Origin: Balneolales bacterium
GTDB taxonomy: Bacteria > Bacteroidota > Rhodothermia > Balneolales > Balneolaceae
Assembly: GCA_030830725.1 (NCBI GenBank)
Contig: JAURMN010000059.1
Coordinates: 1 to 12,839, forward strand
Length of the DNA stretch: 12,839 bases
Direction: 5' to 3'
The notes under the pieces were generated by a model. The model had not been told where the DNA came from and did not search any database. It saw only the letters and a program-made list of their open reading frames with translations. Each line of letters opens with the position of its first letter. Position 1 is the first letter of the stretch. Shown here piece after piece: positions 1 through 6,701 of the stretch. The position numbers were made by a program, and so were the translations under genes.

Positions 1-1436
1 ACCAGTGTCAATGCGACCAACAGGGAACAGATCAGAGCAAAGACTACGACAAGTGCAAGTTGCTGAAACATCGTTCCGGTAATCGTAGTCATAAAGACAA
101 CCGGAAGGAAAATTACGCAGGTGGTGAGTGTAGAGGCTATAATGGCTCCATTCACCTGCTTTGTCCCGGTTATGGCCGCCTCTTTCAGACTCATTCCTTT
201 ACCCCTGAGTCGCACAATGTTTTCCAATACCACAATCGAATTGTCTACGATCAGACCTACTCCAAGTGCAAGACCCCCGAAACTCATCTGATTTAACGTC
301 AGTCCATTGAAATAAAGGAGGGCAAATGTGGCAATAATCGAAATTGGAATCGCCAGGGCAATAATCCAGGTTGTTGAGCCATTTCGAAGGAAGATATAGA
401 GAATCAAAATGGCAAGAAGTCCCCCAAAAATGGCGGATTGTTGCACATTACTGATCGAGTTTTTAATAAAATCACTTTGATCCGAGATCACCAGAAGATT
501 TAAATCCGGACGCTCTCTGTTAATGCGTTCAACCTCTTGAATGATCGCCTCTGCTACTTCTACAGTATTCGCACCGGTCTGTTTGCGCACCCCGACTCGG
601 ACCATCGGTTCATCGCTAACCATCACGAAACGGTTCATGTCTTTGAAGGTATCCTCCACCGTAGCCACGTCCCGAACACGAACAGGGATCCCGTTTACAT
701 TGGTAATAATCGTGTTTCCGACCTCCTCCACAGAGTTATACTCGCCGAGTGTTCTCACATAAAGGTCCGTTACTCCCTGCTTCACATTTCCACCGGGCAG
801 TGTCGTATTATCGGAAACAATCGCCTGGCGAACCTGATCGGCGGTGAGCCCGCTGGCCAAAAGTCGGTCACGGTGTAGATTTACACGCACCTCTCGGTAC
901 ACTCCTCCCCAAATATCGATGGATCCTACGCCTGCCACCTGATCTAGTCTGCGACGAATATCACGCTCCAATATCCGCGTTAATTCATCCATTGGGCGGG
1001 AGGACTGAGCTCCCAAAATCACTATCGGAAAATCGTTAGGATCAAATTTCCAGATTCCTGGCGGTTCAACCTCTTCCGGGAACCCTCTTCTGACGCGATC
1101 CAAAGCCGCACGAATGTCGTTTGCGGCTTCTTCCAGGTTGGTGCCCTGTGTAAAGCTCAAGCTTACCCGGCTGGACCCTTCCTGAGATTGAGAAGTCACT
1201 TCATCAAGATTGGGAACTCCAGCAAGAGCATTCTCTAAGGGCTCCGTGAGAATCGTTTCAATCTCTTCAGGGCCTACGTTGGGATAATTGGCAAAAACCG
1301 TCAGGCGTGGAAATTCAATCGGCGGTAAAAGATCCACCGGGAGAAAACGGAATCCGACCAACCCCAGTACAATTACAATCAAATAAACCATTGCCGTGGC
1401 AATGGGCCGTTTTACCGATGTGTCTGTCAGTGGCAT
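1..1436 (-). CDS. RND-family (HAE1/AcrB-like) efflux pump, N-terminal 478 residues; 3' end outside window
   Basis: Inner-membrane, proton-driven RND transporter that would export drugs or other toxic compounds through a tripartite envelope complex. The reading frame starts at ATG 1436 and stays open to the left edge, giving 478 residues against about 1020-1050 for the family, so roughly the first half is present. Seen: an N-terminal 'SVKRPIATAMV' followed by a first membrane helix (about residues 12-32); a periplasmic porter region with 'LPGGNVKQG'; hydrophobic helices from about residue 330; and the TM4 motif 'GLIVDNSIVVLEN' with D398-N399. Those two align with the AcrB proton-relay pair Asp407-Asp408, so the second acid is Asn here, as I recall for many HAE1-type homologues. 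The start lies 12 bp after the adaptor stop, so the two genes form an operon. No good ribosome binding site is visible. Substrate cannot be told from sequence. Confidence 0.95.
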   Translation of the reverse strand, partial: MPLTDTSVKRPIATAMVYLIVIVLGLVGFRFLPVDLLPPIEFPRLTVFANYPNVGPEEIETILTEPLENALAGVPNLDEVTSQSQEGSSRVSLSFTQGTNLEEAANDIRAALDRVRRGFPEEVEPPGIWKFDPNDFPIVILGAQSSRPMDELTRILERDIRRRLDQVAGVGSIDIWGGVYREVRVNLHRDRLLASGLTADQVRQAIVSDNTTLPGGNVKQGVTDLYVRTLGEYNSVEEVGNTIITNVNGIPVRVRDVATVEDTFKDMNRFVMVSDEPMVRVGVRKQTGANTVEVAEAIIQEVERINRERPDLNLLVISDQSDFIKNSISNVQQSAIFGGLLAILILYIFLRNGSTTWIIALAIPISIIATFALLYFNGLTLNQMSFGGLALGVGLIVDNSIVVLENIVRLRGKGMSLKEAAITGTKQVNGAIIASTLTTCVIFLPVVFMTTITGTMFQQLALVVVFALICSLLVALTL

Positions 1437-1448
1437 ATCTGTTCAGCG

Positions 1449-2726
1449 TTAATTGGCATTTTGTTTCACGATGACCTGGTCAATCAGATCTTCCGCACGT
1501 AATTGTTGCATGTCCAAAATTCGTTTCCATTGAACAGGTCGAACTCGGGCTTGATTTTCATTTCCGATCAGTAAGTTTTGCCCAATGGTCACAACCCAGT
1601 CTCCGGCATTCAATCCGGAAATACCGGCACTTTCTCTCCCCTTAGCAACAATTTGAATCGGGACAAATTCCATTCGTGTTGGATCACTGAGAGGAATTTC
1701 ATTCACATTCTCAACAGGAGTTGCGGGTTCTACCTCTACTCCATAATCCGAAGCACGATAAATTCCGGTCACTCCGGTACGGGGATGCTGATAAATGGCG
1801 CTTAATGGTACGAGTGTAGCCAGTTCACTTTCCCCGTATAAAACATCAACGGTAACAAACATTCCTGGAATGAGCAGGTTCCCGAGATTAGAAACTTCGA
1901 TCTCCGCTTCTGTACTGAAGGAGGTGCCCCGAAGAAACGGGGAGATTCGGCTCAATTCAGTGGTCAACACTGTGTCTGGGAAAAGCTCGCTGTAAATATT
2001 CACTTTTTGACCTTCCTGAATATACCCCAACATCTTTTCGGTAAGATTCACACTTACGATTCCCTCTTCAAGGTCTCCCAATACAAAGAGGCGTGTTGAC
2101 GGGGAAACTTGCATCCCTACTTCCGCATTTCTCTGGCCCAAGGTTCCAGAAATCGCAGCGCGAATGGTAGTTTGACCAAGCAGATAGCGTTGTTCTTCAA
2201 GAGATGCCATACTTTGTTCCACTTGGGCTTTGGCTAACTCCAGATTCGCTTCTGCCGATGCCAATTGTGCCTCAAGATTTTCGATTTCGAGTTCACTACT
2301 AAGATTTTTTTCGGCCAAAATCCGAATTCGTTTAATTCTGGATTCAACTTCATCCAGTGAGGCTTGTGCCTGTTTTTCGCGTGCCAGGCTGATCCGGTGA
2401 TTCGCTTCCGCCTGTCTAACGCGCTCTTTGAGTTCTACATCTCTCAATTGGACTAATGCCGCTCCTTTTTCCACATAATCTCCTGAATTCACAAAAATCT
2501 GCTCGATCGGGGCTGACACTCTGGGATATACTTCAATTTGATTTTTTGCCCGAACGATGCCACTTAAGCGCTCTTCCAGTGGCAAAGAGCCATAGGCCGC
2601 TTGTACCGCTTCTACAGCCGGGGTAACACTAGCCCCCCATCCGCCCGGCCCTCCCTGTTGGTCAGAGGAACTGCAACCTGCAAAAACGAGCGCCGCGGTA
2701 AAAAAGAAAAGGCTTATATTTTTCAT
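1449..2726 (-). CDS. RND efflux periplasmic adaptor (membrane fusion protein), lipoprotein
   Basis: Adaptor subunit linking the adjacent RND pump to an outer-membrane channel. I chose ATG 2726 (425 aa): it opens a lipoprotein signal 'MKNISLFFFTAALVFAGC' with Cys18 as lipidation site. The longer frame begins at TTG 2759 and would put 11 residues before the signal. Domains seen: a first lipoyl half-motif (about 64-95, 'VSAPIEQIFVNSGDYVEKG'); a long alpha-hairpin coiled coil rich in Ala, Glu and Gln (about 97-182); a second lipoyl half-motif (about 184-220, 'ISGTLGQRNAEVGMQV'); a beta-barrel (about 222-300, 'LLIPGMFVTVDV'); and a membrane-proximal domain (about 300-400). The last contains an acidic, Pro/Val-rich insert (about 328-350) that I do not expect in a typical adaptor. 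The roughly 25-residue C-terminal tail is polar. First gene of the operon with the pump downstream; no outer-membrane TolC-type gene lies in the window. Confidence 0.95.
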   Translation of the reverse strand: MKNISLFFFTAALVFAGCSSSDQQGGPGGWGASVTPAVEAVQAAYGSLPLEERLSGIVRAKNQIEVYPRVSAPIEQIFVNSGDYVEKGAALVQLRDVELKERVRQAEANHRISLAREKQAQASLDEVESRIKRIRILAEKNLSSELEIENLEAQLASAEANLELAKAQVEQSMASLEEQRYLLGQTTIRAAISGTLGQRNAEVGMQVSPSTRLFVLGDLEEGIVSVNLTEKMLGYIQEGQKVNIYSELFPDTVLTTELSRISPFLRGTSFSTEAEIEVSNLGNLLIPGMFVTVDVLYGESELATLVPLSAIYQHPRTGVTGIYRASDYGVEVEPATPVENVNEIPLSDPTRMEFVPIQIVAKGRESAGISGLNAGDWVVTIGQNLLIGNENQARVRPVQWKRILDMQQLRAEDLIDQVIVKQNAN

Positions 2727-3004
2727 AAAGGTTTGTAAGTCTGTGAAAACAAATCGCAAGATCTATGGTCGTGATTTTTTTGTTCTCTGTTTGTTAAAGT
2801 TATTAAAGAGTTTATGGGTCTTTTTTTGCACTCAGACCGTCTTTAAATCTATATCGCTTAAGAAAAAAAGAATTACGGCTTGCGTTACGCGAAACTCTAC
2901 ACACAAACATTGCCCAAAAAACGTTCCTCGACGATGTTTCGTTCTGATTGCAACGTTTACGATTTAACCCAACGAAGCCACATCCCATAACCTCGAATTC
3001 CTTC
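2727..3004. promoter_or_regulatory. Divergent intergenic region between efflux operon and thioredoxin-like gene
   Basis: About 278 bp, AT-rich with several T and A runs, lying between two divergent genes, so it should hold promoters for both. Reading rightward there is TTGCAC (2826-2831), an 18-bp gap, and TATATC (2850-2855), a weak sigma70-like match about 150 bp before ATG 3005. A short palindrome GCGTTACGC lies at 2882-2890. No regulator gene sits next to the efflux operon in the window. I see no convincing open reading frame, RNA gene or riboswitch here; frames that can be read across it start at TTG or have unnatural composition. Confidence 0.4.
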
Positions 3005-3475
3005 ATGAAGAGAAAACTTCTTATCAGCCTTTTTATCTCCCTTTTCCTGATTTTCTTTGCTTATCAAGCCATTCAGAACGTAAACCCAGAAAATCGGGTC
3101 ACGGAAACGGAGTGGGTATCCTTTGAGGAAGCGTTTCTACTTGCCGCCATGGATAACAAGTATCTCCTTATTGATATCTATGAGATCGGTTGCAAATTCT
3201 GTCGCGCCATGGAGCGTGAGGTCTATCCGTCCGATCCGGTGGTTGCGCTTATGGATCGCTTTTATGTACCGGTTCGATTAGACGGGCGATCCAAGGATCT
3301 GATCACTTTTCTGGGTGAGGCGATGACCGAAGAGGAATTTGCCCTAAAAATGGGAGTGACCGCCTATCCGTACACCGTTGTCATGCGACCTGATGGATCT
3401 GTGGTAGACAGTCAACGAGGGTACATGGATTCGTTTACCTTCACCCGTTGGCTTCGAAGTCTGATTTCGGGTTAA
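3005..3475 (+). CDS. Membrane-anchored periplasmic thioredoxin-fold protein (CxxC)
   Basis: Predicted thiol-disulfide or disulfide-handling protein facing the periplasm. I chose ATG 3005 (156 aa) because it places a signal anchor right at the N-terminus (KRK, then hydrophobic residues 5-20). The longer frame starts at TTG 2948 and adds 19 non-signal residues. Seen: 'WVSFEEAFLLA' (37-47), typical of the helix before a thioredoxin_7/DUF255-like fold; strand 'YLLIDIYE' (53-60); the redox motif C63-K-F-C66; and 'TAYPYTVVMRPDG' with the probable cis-proline P122. The fold looks complete. The position after the strand reads Gly-Cys-Lys-Phe-Cys, without the Trp that precedes CxxC in thioredoxin. It may be a reductase of periplasmic cysteines or a cytochrome-maturation-type protein; the sequence does not decide. 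No Shine-Dalgarno is visible. The next gene, a small membrane protein, follows after 103 bp on the same strand. Confidence 0.85.
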   Translation: MKRKLLISLFISLFLIFFAYQAIQNVNPENRVTETEWVSFEEAFLLAAMDNKYLLIDIYEIGCKFCRAMEREVYPSDPVVALMDRFYVPVRLDGRSKDLITFLGEAMTEEEFALKMGVTAYPYTVVMRPDGSVVDSQRGYMDSFTFTRWLRSLISG

Positions 3476-3524
3476 TTAGGCAAAATCCTGTACATTGTGT
3501 GACGGGAGTTTTTCCGGAGTGCTT

Positions 3525-3543
3525 GACCCCTTGTAGAGGGATC
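3525..3543. repeat. Imperfect inverted repeat upstream of DUF2892 gene
   Basis: GAcCCCT and AGGGaTC arms (one mismatched pair) separated by 5 bases, about 36 bp before ATG 3579. It overlaps a TTGACC hexamer (3523-3528), but no good -10 box lies at the right distance. It could be an operator or a small hairpin in the leader. No T-run follows, so it is not a standard terminator. Confidence 0.3.
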
Positions 3544-3578
3544 TTCACCGATTCGAAACATCAAAATGGAGCACCTTT

Positions 3579-3788
3579 ATGAAAGCAAATGTTGGAAATA
3601 CCGATAAGATTATCCGGGTCTTTTTGGCCATGGTCGCCGCTGCACTTGCCTATACTGGCACCGTTACTGGCACATTAGCCACTGTATTTTACTTTGTGGC
3701 CGCTGCGCTTCTACTCACCAGCGCATTTAGTTTCTGCGGGCTCTATACCCTGTTCGGAATCAATACCTGCAAGGTTAAGCAGGCCTGA
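3579..3788 (+). CDS. YgaP-like transmembrane protein (DUF2892)
   Basis: A 69-residue membrane protein of the DUF2892 family, the domain that forms the membrane part of the E. coli rhodanese YgaP. Here it stands alone without a rhodanese domain, as is common. Seen: the family opening 'NVGNTDKIIRVFLAM' (4-18), two hydrophobic helices (about 11-30 and 33-52), and the closing 'FCGLYTLFGINTCK' (52-65) with two conserved cysteines. ATG 3579 has a good ribosome binding site, GGAG at 3568-3571, seven bases upstream. It follows the thioredoxin-like gene on the same strand after 103 bp; co-transcription is possible but unproven. Function of stand-alone family members is not established; a link to sulfur or thiol handling is only suggested by YgaP and by the neighbour. 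The stop is 10 bp from the convergent alkaline phosphatase stop. Confidence 0.92.
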   Translation: MKANVGNTDKIIRVFLAMVAAALAYTGTVTGTLATVFYFVAAALLLTSAFSFCGLYTLFGINTCKVKQA

Positions 3789-3821
3789 GCCGATAATCTC
3801 AGCTTGCCTCGGCATAGGCTC
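3787..3821. terminator. Possible hairpin spanning the convergent gene ends
   Basis: GCCGA (3789-3793) can pair with TCGGC (3809-3813) across a 15-base loop, and the outer GAGCC (3787-3791) can instead pair with GGCTC (3817-3821). The structure covers the gap between the DUF2892 and alkaline phosphatase stop codons. There is no T-run on either strand, so an intrinsic terminator is weakly supported. Confidence 0.2.
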
Positions 3822-5247
3822 TTACACCTGCCACATCAACCATTATGTCAAAAAGTTCAGTGTTGCGGGTGAAAGAGGTGAGTGTTTCAGACCCAGGTCC
3901 GAGAGCTGCCAACTCTACGTAGTCGGATGTGTGTACGCCACCCAGCCAGTTGATGCTCACATAATTGGCCTGAATCGCACCCAATACGGCCGAAGGAGTT
4001 CGCTCTGCGCGATAGGGAGTAATGAATTCGCCCTTCATACTGTCGATCAGCATCTTAGCTTCATCATCAGTGATTTGAAGCCTTGTCGCCTGTTCGATGA
4101 TTTCTTTAACCTGTTGTTTGGTCGGTTCTTTGGGAAGTTGTTCTTGAATCCATTCGTTGGAGTGGCGGAATTTTTGAAGTTGATCAAACATCATAGGAGC
4201 GTCGGTATAAGTCAGTCCGGCGCCATTCACACCCGGGTTTGCATTAGAATGATCCGTTGTAATGATTACCAGGGTATCCTCTCGATTTTCGATGTACTCA
4301 AAAACTACTCCTATGGCATCATCAAACGCAATCATGTCATACACAAGGCCTGATGGATCATTTCCGTGAGCCGCATGATCTACGCGCCCGCCTTCAACTT
4401 GAAGAATGAACCCGTCTGGGTGTTGATCCAAGCGATCCAAAGCTGATTTTGTCATCTCGGCCAGTGTCGGAACGTTATCGCGGAGTTGTGGAACCGTATT
4501 TTGATCCACGGTGTAAGGCAGGTGGGAGTCTGTAAAAATACCCAGAACCTTACGCGGAGTTTTATCCGCCATCATCGAGGCCTTATCCTTCAGAATTGTG
4601 TACCCAGCTTTTCCAAAATCACCATACAAATCACGGCCATCACGTCGCTTATCCGGATTGAAATGACGATCGCCACCTCCCATCAGAAGATCAATTCCAG
4701 CTTCGAAATATTGTGCCGCAATTTCATCCTCGAGATTTCGACTTGGTGCAGCCGCAGCAAAACCGGCCGGTGTGGCATGGGTAATGCGAGTTGTAGTCAC
4801 AAGGCCGGTTGCCTTACCGGCATCTCTAAAAATGTGGGTAATGGGGCGAAGTGGTTCGTTATTCACACTCCAGTTTACTCCACCATTATTAATGCGCTGG
4901 CCACATCCCCAGGAAGATGCAGCCGCTGATGAATCGGTGATGAAGGAATCCGCCGCTGCCATATCCATCAATCCTCTGTGGTAAGTCCGCTCGGAGTTGT
5001 AAAGTTGAATCCAATGTGATGTTCGATCAAACTGCCTTTGATTCATCAGATTTCCCATCGAAAGAGTACCGATACTCATGCCATCCGCCACTAAAAAAAT
5101 GACATTTTTTGCAGCTCCTTGAAGATCTTTACGAGTTTTGCGGGTACTTGTCTTTGAGGTCTTGCCCGAGATCAGTGCCGGTGAAAGGACGGGTAGTGTT
5201 AGAGCAGAAAGGGCTCCTTTTTTTAAGAAATCTTTACGTGAAATCAT
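3799..5247 (-). CDS. PhoA-family alkaline phosphatase, exported
   Basis: Metal-dependent phosphomonoesterase that releases phosphate from organic esters outside the cytoplasm. 482 residues from ATG 5247, a normal length. The N-terminus 'SRKDFLKKGALSALTLP' resembles a twin-arginine (Tat) signal with Arg-Lys in place of Arg-Arg. Metal and catalytic positions match the E. coli enzyme: D55 in 'VADGM'; D105-S106 as metal ligand and nucleophile; H157 and T159 in 'THATP' (His where E. coli has Asp153, as in many homologues); E285; D290 and H294 in 'GGRVDHAAHGND'; D332-H333 in 'TTDHSN'; and H439 in 'GGVHTS'. The active-site motif reads D-S-S-A rather than the usual D-S-A-A. A helical, charged insert (about 365-405) precedes the last metal site. 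Monocistronic: it is convergent with the DUF2892 gene and divergent from a small unknown gene. No Pho-box was recognised. Confidence 0.95.
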   Translation of the reverse strand: MISRKDFLKKGALSALTLPVLSPALISGKTSKTSTRKTRKDLQGAAKNVIFLVADGMSIGTLSMGNLMNQRQFDRTSHWIQLYNSERTYHRGLMDMAAADSFITDSSAAASSWGCGQRINNGGVNWSVNNEPLRPITHIFRDAGKATGLVTTTRITHATPAGFAAAAPSRNLEDEIAAQYFEAGIDLLMGGGDRHFNPDKRRDGRDLYGDFGKAGYTILKDKASMMADKTPRKVLGIFTDSHLPYTVDQNTVPQLRDNVPTLAEMTKSALDRLDQHPDGFILQVEGGRVDHAAHGNDPSGLVYDMIAFDDAIGVVFEYIENREDTLVIITTDHSNANPGVNGAGLTYTDAPMMFDQLQKFRHSNEWIQEQLPKEPTKQQVKEIIEQATRLQITDDEAKMLIDSMKGEFITPYRAERTPSAVLGAIQANYVSINWLGGVHTSDYVELAALGPGSETLTSFTRNTELFDIMVDVAGVRAYAEAS

Positions 5248-5433
5248 GGCAATAACGATCGTTTCCGTTTTTAAAAGGTCAGTAATTCAGATAAAAAGGG
5301 CGGGCTTTGATGAAAGAAGATCATTACCTTTCTCCGTCCGTACAAATAATGTACTGCAAAAGCGAACGAATCGGAATTACCGTTTTGTTAATCCGAGTAC
5401 TCATTAATCCGGATCTGACAGCCAAGCTTTTAC
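5248..5433. promoter_or_regulatory. Divergent intergenic region upstream of alkaline phosphatase, with palindromes
   Basis: A 186-bp region between the alkaline phosphatase gene (leftward) and the small unknown gene (rightward). It contains a perfect 10-bp palindrome AACGATCGTT (5254-5263) 6 bp before the phosphatase start; GTACA-AATAA-TGTAC (5340-5354), a perfect 5-bp-arm inverted repeat; and two TTAATCCG copies (5388-5395 and 5404-5411) spaced 16 bp. These are operator-like in form, but no regulator can be named. No clear -35/-10 pair was found. Confidence 0.4.
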
Positions 5434-5658
5434 ATGTCAACTATGTCAACGCCTGAGACCTTACTAGAAACCTATAAGCTGGGAGATGTACGGGTGGAGA
5501 TCCGCTCAACGGAAAATCCATCCCGCTATAAGGTCGACTGCCGAAATGAGTCGTTTCACTCCGCGTTTGAAGTCAGCGAATACGAGGCTACGCACTATCG
5601 CCGGCACATGAACTTGAGAATATCGAAGGCCTTTGGGGAGGCAAAAGAATCTGAATAA
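5434..5658 (+). CDS. Small hypothetical protein, 74 aa
   Basis: I do not recognise this protein. ATG 5434 is used; a second in-frame ATG at 5443 is equally possible and would give 71 residues. Neither has a clear ribosome binding site. The protein is polar and soluble, with no signal peptide or membrane segment and a single cysteine (C36). The N-terminal half (about 12-47, 'LGDVRVEIRSTENPSRYKV') looks like two or three beta strands. The C-terminal half (about 49-73) is a charged helix with an aromatic/basic stretch 'HYRRHMNLRISKAF'. It is probably real: it fills the gap between the alkaline phosphatase leader and queA, no better frame lies opposite it, and its amino-acid composition is ordinary. 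Its stop is 30 bp from the convergent queA stop. A DNA- or RNA-associated role would be a guess from the basic helix only. Confidence 0.6.
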   Translation: MSTMSTPETLLETYKLGDVRVEIRSTENPSRYKVDCRNESFHSAFEVSEYEATHYRRHMNLRISKAFGEAKESE

Positions 5659-5688
5659 GCCGCTACTAAACTGATTTTTGAGTCCCGT

Positions 5689-6699
5689 CTAGACTACCAG
5701 CATCGCATCGCCAAACGAATAAAACCGATAGCGCTGTTCAATGGCTTCCCGGTAAATCCGATGCATTTCCTCTACGCCGATCATCGCGGCCACGAGCATC
5801 AAGAGCGTGCTTTTTGGAAGATGAAAATTGGTAATCAGTGAATCGGTAAATCGAATCGGCACTCCTGGGAAGATAAAAATGGATGTATCTCCAGAACCGG
5901 CGTGAATACCCGTTTCCGGTGTTCCTGGTTGAGATTCTAGCACCCGCATACTCGTCGTCCCCACAGCCGTACGATGCGAAGCCCGGCTTAGTTCTTCAGC
6001 CGCATCCGGGGTGATTCTCCACCATTCAGAATGCATTTCATGCTCTTCGATCGTATCGGCCTTCACGGGAGCAAAGGTCCCCAGGCCTACGTGAAGTGTA
6101 ATTTCCGACTGATGAAATCCATTTTCACGGAGCTCTTCGAGTAATTCAGGAGTGAAGTGTAATCCCGCAGTCGGGGCAGCCCGGGATCCTTCATCTTTTG
6201 AAAATACGGTTTGGTACCGTTCGGATAGCTCTTCATTGGGTGAAATATAGGGCGGGAAGGGTGTCTGCTGAAAGGGTTTCCAGCGTGAATCCGTGAGAGA
6301 CGGAGTGAGTCGGAGTTTGCGCAATCCCCCCTCTAACACATCCAGAACTTCGGCAGTGAGACCCGGAGCGATTTCGTGACAGGATCCCGATTTAAACTTT
6401 TTACCCGGACGAACCATGGCTGTTGCCATTGTCTGGTCGTGAGCATGCTCTTCTTCGAGAAAAAATAGTTCTCGGCTCGAAGAGTCGAAGGTAATCCGAC
6501 AAGCATTAACCCTTGTATTGTTTAATACGAGGCGTGTTCCTGGATGAAGATATTTCCCCAGATTGAAAAACCGGTCATGAGTAATGGTTTTATCTTCCCT
6601 CGAATAAATCAGAAGCTTGGAGTGATCGCGTGGTGTTGCAGGCTCCTGGGCAATCAGCTCCTCGGGGAGAGAGTAGTCATAATCCGAAAGACTCAGCAC
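5689..6699 (-). CDS. queA: S-adenosylmethionine:tRNA ribosyltransferase-isomerase
   Basis: Transfers and isomerises the ribosyl part of S-adenosylmethionine onto 7-aminomethyl-7-deazaguanine at tRNA position 34, making epoxyqueuosine, the penultimate step of queuosine synthesis in the cytoplasm. 336 residues, close to the usual 340-356. Signatures: 'YDYSLPEELIAQEPA' (7-21), 'GTRLVLNNTRV' (54-64), 'FPPYI' (148-152), 'GSRAAPTAGLHFTPELL' (171-187), 'HVGLGTFAPVKADTIEEHEMHSEW' region (203-226), 'ITNFHLPKSTLLMLVAA' (289-305) and 'RFYSFGDAMLV' (325-335). The stretch after 'NNTRV' is shorter than in many QueA proteins. The start is GTG 6699, 2 bp after the dxs stop; AGGAAG (6710-6715) inside the dxs end is a plausible ribosome binding site. 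This suggests translational coupling to dxs. Confidence 0.97.
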   Translation of the reverse strand: MLSLSDYDYSLPEELIAQEPATPRDHSKLLIYSREDKTITHDRFFNLGKYLHPGTRLVLNNTRVNACRITFDSSSRELFFLEEEHAHDQTMATAMVRPGKKFKSGSCHEIAPGLTAEVLDVLEGGLRKLRLTPSLTDSRWKPFQQTPFPPYISPNEELSERYQTVFSKDEGSRAAPTAGLHFTPELLEELRENGFHQSEITLHVGLGTFAPVKADTIEEHEMHSEWWRITPDAAEELSRASHRTAVGTTSMRVLESQPGTPETGIHAGSGDTSIFIFPGVPIRFTDSLITNFHLPKSTLLMLVAAMIGVEEMHRIYREAIEQRYRFYSFGDAMLVV

Positions 6700-6701
6700 G
6701 T

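Noticed and set aside
60..878. Plus-strand frames opposite the RND pump gene
   Set aside because: The minus strand carries a continuous, recognisable RND protein; the plus-strand frames are antisense shadows with unnatural composition.
2727..2759. Longer adaptor starting at TTG 2759
   Set aside because: It would bury the lipoprotein signal behind 11 extra residues; ATG 2726 begins the signal directly.
2948..3004. Longer thioredoxin-like protein starting at TTG 2948
   Set aside because: The 19 extra residues are polar and precede a clear N-terminal signal anchor at ATG 3005.
2812..3006. Minus-strand 64-residue frame in the divergent intergenic region
   Set aside because: Unusual composition rich in Arg, Asn and Cys, overlap with the start of the thioredoxin-like gene, and no recognisable family.
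3694..4353. 219-residue plus-strand frame opposite alkaline phosphatase
   Set aside because: It overlaps the end of the DUF2892 gene in another frame and lies antisense to a gene with all catalytic motifs; no protein signature is seen in it.
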